A DNA stretch of 64,000 nt. Origin: Geoanaerobacter sp964528055 (GTDB taxonomy: Bacteria > Desulfobacterota > Desulfuromonadia > Geobacterales > DSM-12255). The first letter of the stretch is position 1, and each line of letters opens with the position of its first letter. The stretch is from positions 1 to 64,000 of the forward strand of contig CAZGQM010000012.1 of NCBI GenBank assembly GCA_964528055.1, given 5' to 3'. The position numbers and the translations under genes are program-made. Below are positions 61,338 through 64,000 of the stretch, in pieces. The notes below the pieces were generated by a model. That model was not told the DNA's origin, searched no databases, and saw nothing but the letters and a program-made list of their open reading frames with translations.

Positions 61338-61609
61338 ATTGGTCCCCTGCCTCCATACCAGACAGTCACATTCCTTCTTCTCCTGGTAAAAGATAACTGC
61401 CGCTCCAATGGATGTCAATCAACTGCAGAATGCGCTTTTTGCATTTCACGCTGAAACATATCAATGTATTGCACTCTTGTGGGTGTATTTTTCGGAAGAA
61501 TTTGTTATAGTTCCGCTTTGCGCGGCCAGCCGCGATAACATTGAAGCGTATATCCCGATGGGGCATTCAGGCTGAATCCCCTTTCGCAGCACCCCTTCAA
61601 GGAGCACCG

Positions 61610-63067
61610 ATGGAACTGTTCGAGCTGACAATCTCCGATCTGCATGACAGGCTAAAGCGGAAAGAAGTCTCTTCCGTCGAGGCCACCAATTCCTGCCTAG
61701 CACGTATAGAGGCTACCGATGCAAAGGTAAATGCCTTTATAACGCTGACCGCTGACGAGGCACTTGCCTCAGCAGCCGAAGCTGACAGGCTGATCGCATC
61801 CGGCCGGATAGAGCCTCTCACCGGCATTCCCCTGGCATTAAAGGATATATTCGTAACAAAGGGGATACGTACCACCTGCGCCTCAAAGATGCTGGCGAAT
61901 TATATCCCGCCATATGATGCGACATCTTGGCTGAAGTTGAAGGGGCAGGGAGCAGTGCTGCTCGGGAAGCTTAACCAGGATGAGTTTGCCATGGGATCTT
62001 CCTGCGAAAACAGCGCTTTCGGCCCAACAAGGAACCCCTGGGATCTGGGCTGCATCCCCGGAGGTTCATCCGGTGGGTCGGCCGCTGCAATAGCTGCCCA
62101 ACATGCAACGGCAACCCTGGGGACCGACACCGGGGGCTCCATCCGTCAGCCGGCTTCCCACTGCGGCTGTGTGGGGTTGAAGCCCACATACGGCAGGGTC
62201 TCCCGCTACGGGGTCATCGCCTATGCCTCGTCGCTCGATCAGGTCGGTCCTCTCACACGTGATGTAACCGATTGCGCCATCATGCTCGGTGCGATTGCCG
62301 GCTATGACCCACTTGATTCAACCTGTGTTAATATGCCGGTACCGGATTACACCGGATCACTGATGAAGGAGCTCAAGGGCCTGAAGATAGGGCTGCCCAA
62401 GGAATACTACATAGATGGTCTTGATCCGGATGTTCAGAGGGTCATGAGCGAGGCGATAGAGACCTATCGGGGGCTTGGGGCAGAGTTCGTAGAGATCTCC
62501 CTTGCACACACCGATTACGCCGTTGCCTGCTACTACCTGATCGCCACGGCCGAGGCGAGTTCGAACCTGGCTCGCTACGAGGGTGTACGTTTCGGCCATC
62601 GGACCGCTGAACCGGAGGGTCTCATTGACATGTTCATGAAGAGCCGCTCCGAAGGGTTTGGCCCTGAGGTTAAAAGGCGGATAATGCTCGGTACCTATGC
62701 CCTTTCATCGGGCTATTACGATGCCTATTATCTCAAGGCACAGAAGGTAAGGACCCTGATCATGCAGGACTTCCTGAAGGCATTCGAGAGCGTGGATGTC
62801 ATCCTCACGCCTGTGGCGCCGACGCCGGCCTTCAAGATCGGCGAAAAGGCAGATGACCCCTTGCAGATGTACCTGTCTGACATCTTTACAATACCAGTAA
62901 ATCTTGCCGGAACCTGTGGGATCTCTGTCCCTGCCGGCCTAAGCGCCAATAGCCTTCCCATAGGCCTGCAGCTGATCGGAAGGCCATTCGGAGAGGAGAG
63001 CATCATCCGTGCTGCCTATGCCTTTGAGCAGGCAACGGAGTGGCACAAGAAAAAAGCTACTATTTAA
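61610..63067 (+). CDS. gatA: Aspartyl/glutamyl-tRNA amidotransferase subunit A
   Basis: 485 aa from ATG 61610 (AAGGAG upstream). Amidase-signature enzyme releasing ammonia from glutamine for transamidation of Glu-tRNA(Gln) and Asp-tRNA(Asn). Catalytic Lys K78 (LALKDIF) and the Ser-Ser pair in GGSSGGSAAA and GTDTGGSIRQPA. gatB follows after 12 bp. No gatC was found between or just upstream; it is often elsewhere. Confidence 0.97.
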   Translation: MELFELTISDLHDRLKRKEVSSVEATNSCLARIEATDAKVNAFITLTADEALASAAEADRLIASGRIEPLTGIPLALKDIFVTKGIRTTCASKMLANYIPPYDATSWLKLKGQGAVLLGKLNQDEFAMGSSCENSAFGPTRNPWDLGCIPGGSSGGSAAAIAAQHATATLGTDTGGSIRQPASHCGCVGLKPTYGRVSRYGVIAYASSLDQVGPLTRDVTDCAIMLGAIAGYDPLDSTCVNMPVPDYTGSLMKELKGLKIGLPKEYYIDGLDPDVQRVMSEAIETYRGLGAEFVEISLAHTDYAVACYYLIATAEASSNLARYEGVRFGHRTAEPEGLIDMFMKSRSEGFGPEVKRRIMLGTYALSSGYYDAYYLKAQKVRTLIMQDFLKAFESVDVILTPVAPTPAFKIGEKADDPLQMYLSDIFTIPVNLAGTCGISVPAGLSANSLPIGLQLIGRPFGEESIIRAAYAFEQATEWHKKKATI

Positions 63068-63079
63068 TTGGAGTTATAC

Positions 63080-64000
63080 ATGAAATTCCAACCAATCATA
63101 GGACTCGAAGTCCACGTTCAGCTGTCAACCAACACCAAGATTTTCTGCGGCTGCTCGACAAGGTTCGGCTCATCCCCCAACTCCCAGACCTGCCCTGTCT
63201 GTCTTGGTTTGCCCGGGGCTCTGCCGGTTCTTAACAAAAAGGTTGTGGAGCATGCAATCCGCACAGGTTTGGCAACTAACTGCAGCATTGCGCCGCGGAG
63301 CATCTTTGCCCGGAAGAACTACTTCTACCCGGATCTACCCAAGGGGTACCAGATCAGCCAGTTTGAGCTCCCCATCTGTATCGGCGGACATCTGAATATC
63401 GATGGTGAATGGGGAACCAAACGGATAGGCATAACCAGGATTCATATGGAGGAGGATGCGGGAAAGCTGGTACACAACGACGTATCCGGTCTGGGGGAAG
63501 GTTCGGGGGTCGACCTTAACCGCGCCTGTACGCCGCTCCTGGAGATCGTATCCGAACCTGACCTCCGTAGCGCCGACGAGGCGGTAGCGTATCTCAAAAA
63601 GCTCCACCAGATCGTGGTCTACTTAGGGATCACCGACGGCAACATGGAAGAGGGGAGTTTCCGCTGTGATGCCAATGTCTCGGTCATGCCGGTCGGTGCG
63701 GTAAAGTTCGGTACCCGCGCCGAGATCAAAAACATCAACTCCTTCAAGTTCGTCAAACAGGCCATCGAATACGAGATCGAGCGTCAGATCGAGCTGATTG
63801 AAGAGGGTGGCACTGTGGTGCAGGAGACCCGCCTGTTCGATCCGAGCGCCGGCACGACACGCTCCATGCGCGGCAAGGAAGAGGCTCACGACTACCGCTA
63901 CTTCCCGGATCCTGATCTGGTGCCGCTGGTTATATCAGATGACTGGGTGGAGGATACCCGCCTCGCGCTACCTGAACTGCCTGAGGCGAAGTACCGTCGT
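63080..64000 (+). CDS. gatB: Aspartyl/glutamyl-tRNA amidotransferase subunit B (5' part)
   Basis: The first 307 codons; the reading frame stays open to the window edge. FQPIIGLEVHVQLSTNTKIFCG and CPVCLGLPGALPV are the family signature, and the kinase-like core follows (GITRIHMEEDAGKLVH, NDVSGL, DLNRACTPLLEIVSEPD). It transfers ammonia from GatA to activated aminoacyl-tRNA. GGAG lies before ATG 63080. Confidence 0.97.
   Translation, partial: MKFQPIIGLEVHVQLSTNTKIFCGCSTRFGSSPNSQTCPVCLGLPGALPVLNKKVVEHAIRTGLATNCSIAPRSIFARKNYFYPDLPKGYQISQFELPICIGGHLNIDGEWGTKRIGITRIHMEEDAGKLVHNDVSGLGEGSGVDLNRACTPLLEIVSEPDLRSADEAVAYLKKLHQIVVYLGITDGNMEEGSFRCDANVSVMPVGAVKFGTRAEIKNINSFKFVKQAIEYEIERQIELIEEGGTVVQETRLFDPSAGTTRSMRGKEEAHDYRYFPDPDLVPLVISDDWVEDTRLALPELPEAKYRR

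Noticed and set aside
1..64000. CRISPR arrays, insertion sequences, prophage, rRNA
   Set aside because: No regularly spaced repeats, transposase, integrase, phage structural gene or rRNA sequence was recognised in the window.

Overview
The window looks like a chromosomal segment of an anaerobic, respiring deltaproteobacterium, most likely a member of the Geobacteraceae (Desulfuromonadia). This is an inference from gene content and order: a one-piece pyruvate:ferredoxin oxidoreductase, an MglB/MglA polarity pair, an Fo-only ATP synthase operon led by hemL and divergent from a 14-gene nuo operon whose NuoF carries extra ferredoxin domains, several PilZ proteins, a c-type cytochrome lipoprotein, a tungsten-type aldehyde oxidoreductase and several sigma-54-related elements. 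I did not fix the species. No insertion sequence, prophage, CRISPR array or rRNA was seen. Coding density is high and most genes have clear Shine-Dalgarno sites.

Layout. 1-8153: the 3' part of tRNA-Ser(GGA), the SRP RNA, dnaX-ybaB-recR, pyruvate:ferredoxin oxidoreductase, then mglBA. 8187-11214 (minus): hemL, atpZ, atpI, atpB, atpE. 11569-26639 (plus): nuoA to nuoN, closed by a strong terminator. 26814-28983: a PilZ protein, a minus-strand operon of two paralogous tiny membrane proteins around a receiver-like protein lacking its phospho-aspartate, and a divergent diheme lipoprotein. 29007-36296: pyruvate kinase, an old-yellow-enzyme homologue, prfC (minus), a second PilZ protein, tatD, a TcdA/MoeB-like E1 enzyme and a rubrerythrin-like protein. 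36391-45727: a lytic transglycosylase and a sigma-54 response regulator (minus), then cheW-cheA-cheR-HDOD-cheB and a CheR-like methyltransferase. 45853-51924: fabH and a small membrane protein (minus), radA, a short DksA, a three-GAF histidine kinase and tRNA-Ala(CGC). 52209-55964: a MoaD-like protein, aldehyde ferredoxin oxidoreductase and an aldehyde dehydrogenase. 56022-64000: a chemoreceptor without a sensor domain, a PPC/DUF296 protein, a cysteine synthase, a Lys/Ala-rich exported protein, a third PilZ protein, a Crp/Fnr regulator, and gatA followed by the start of gatB, which runs off the window.

How it fits together. Pyruvate oxidation (Por), complex I and the ATP synthase Fo sector form an energy-conservation core; pyruvate kinase and the aldehyde-oxidising genes feed redox metabolism. 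MglAB, the Che genes, the chemoreceptor and three PilZ proteins form a motility, polarity and c-di-GMP layer. The best candidate for something undescribed is the operon at 27262-28306: two exported or membrane mini-proteins with a shared motif flank a degenerate receiver domain, behind a near-consensus sigma-54 promoter. Other points of interest are a c-subunit with Na+-type ligands, a NuoF with a lost cluster cysteine, a chemoreceptor with substitutions at two core signalling-tip residues, and a PilZ gene behind sigma-28-like and Fnr-like sites.
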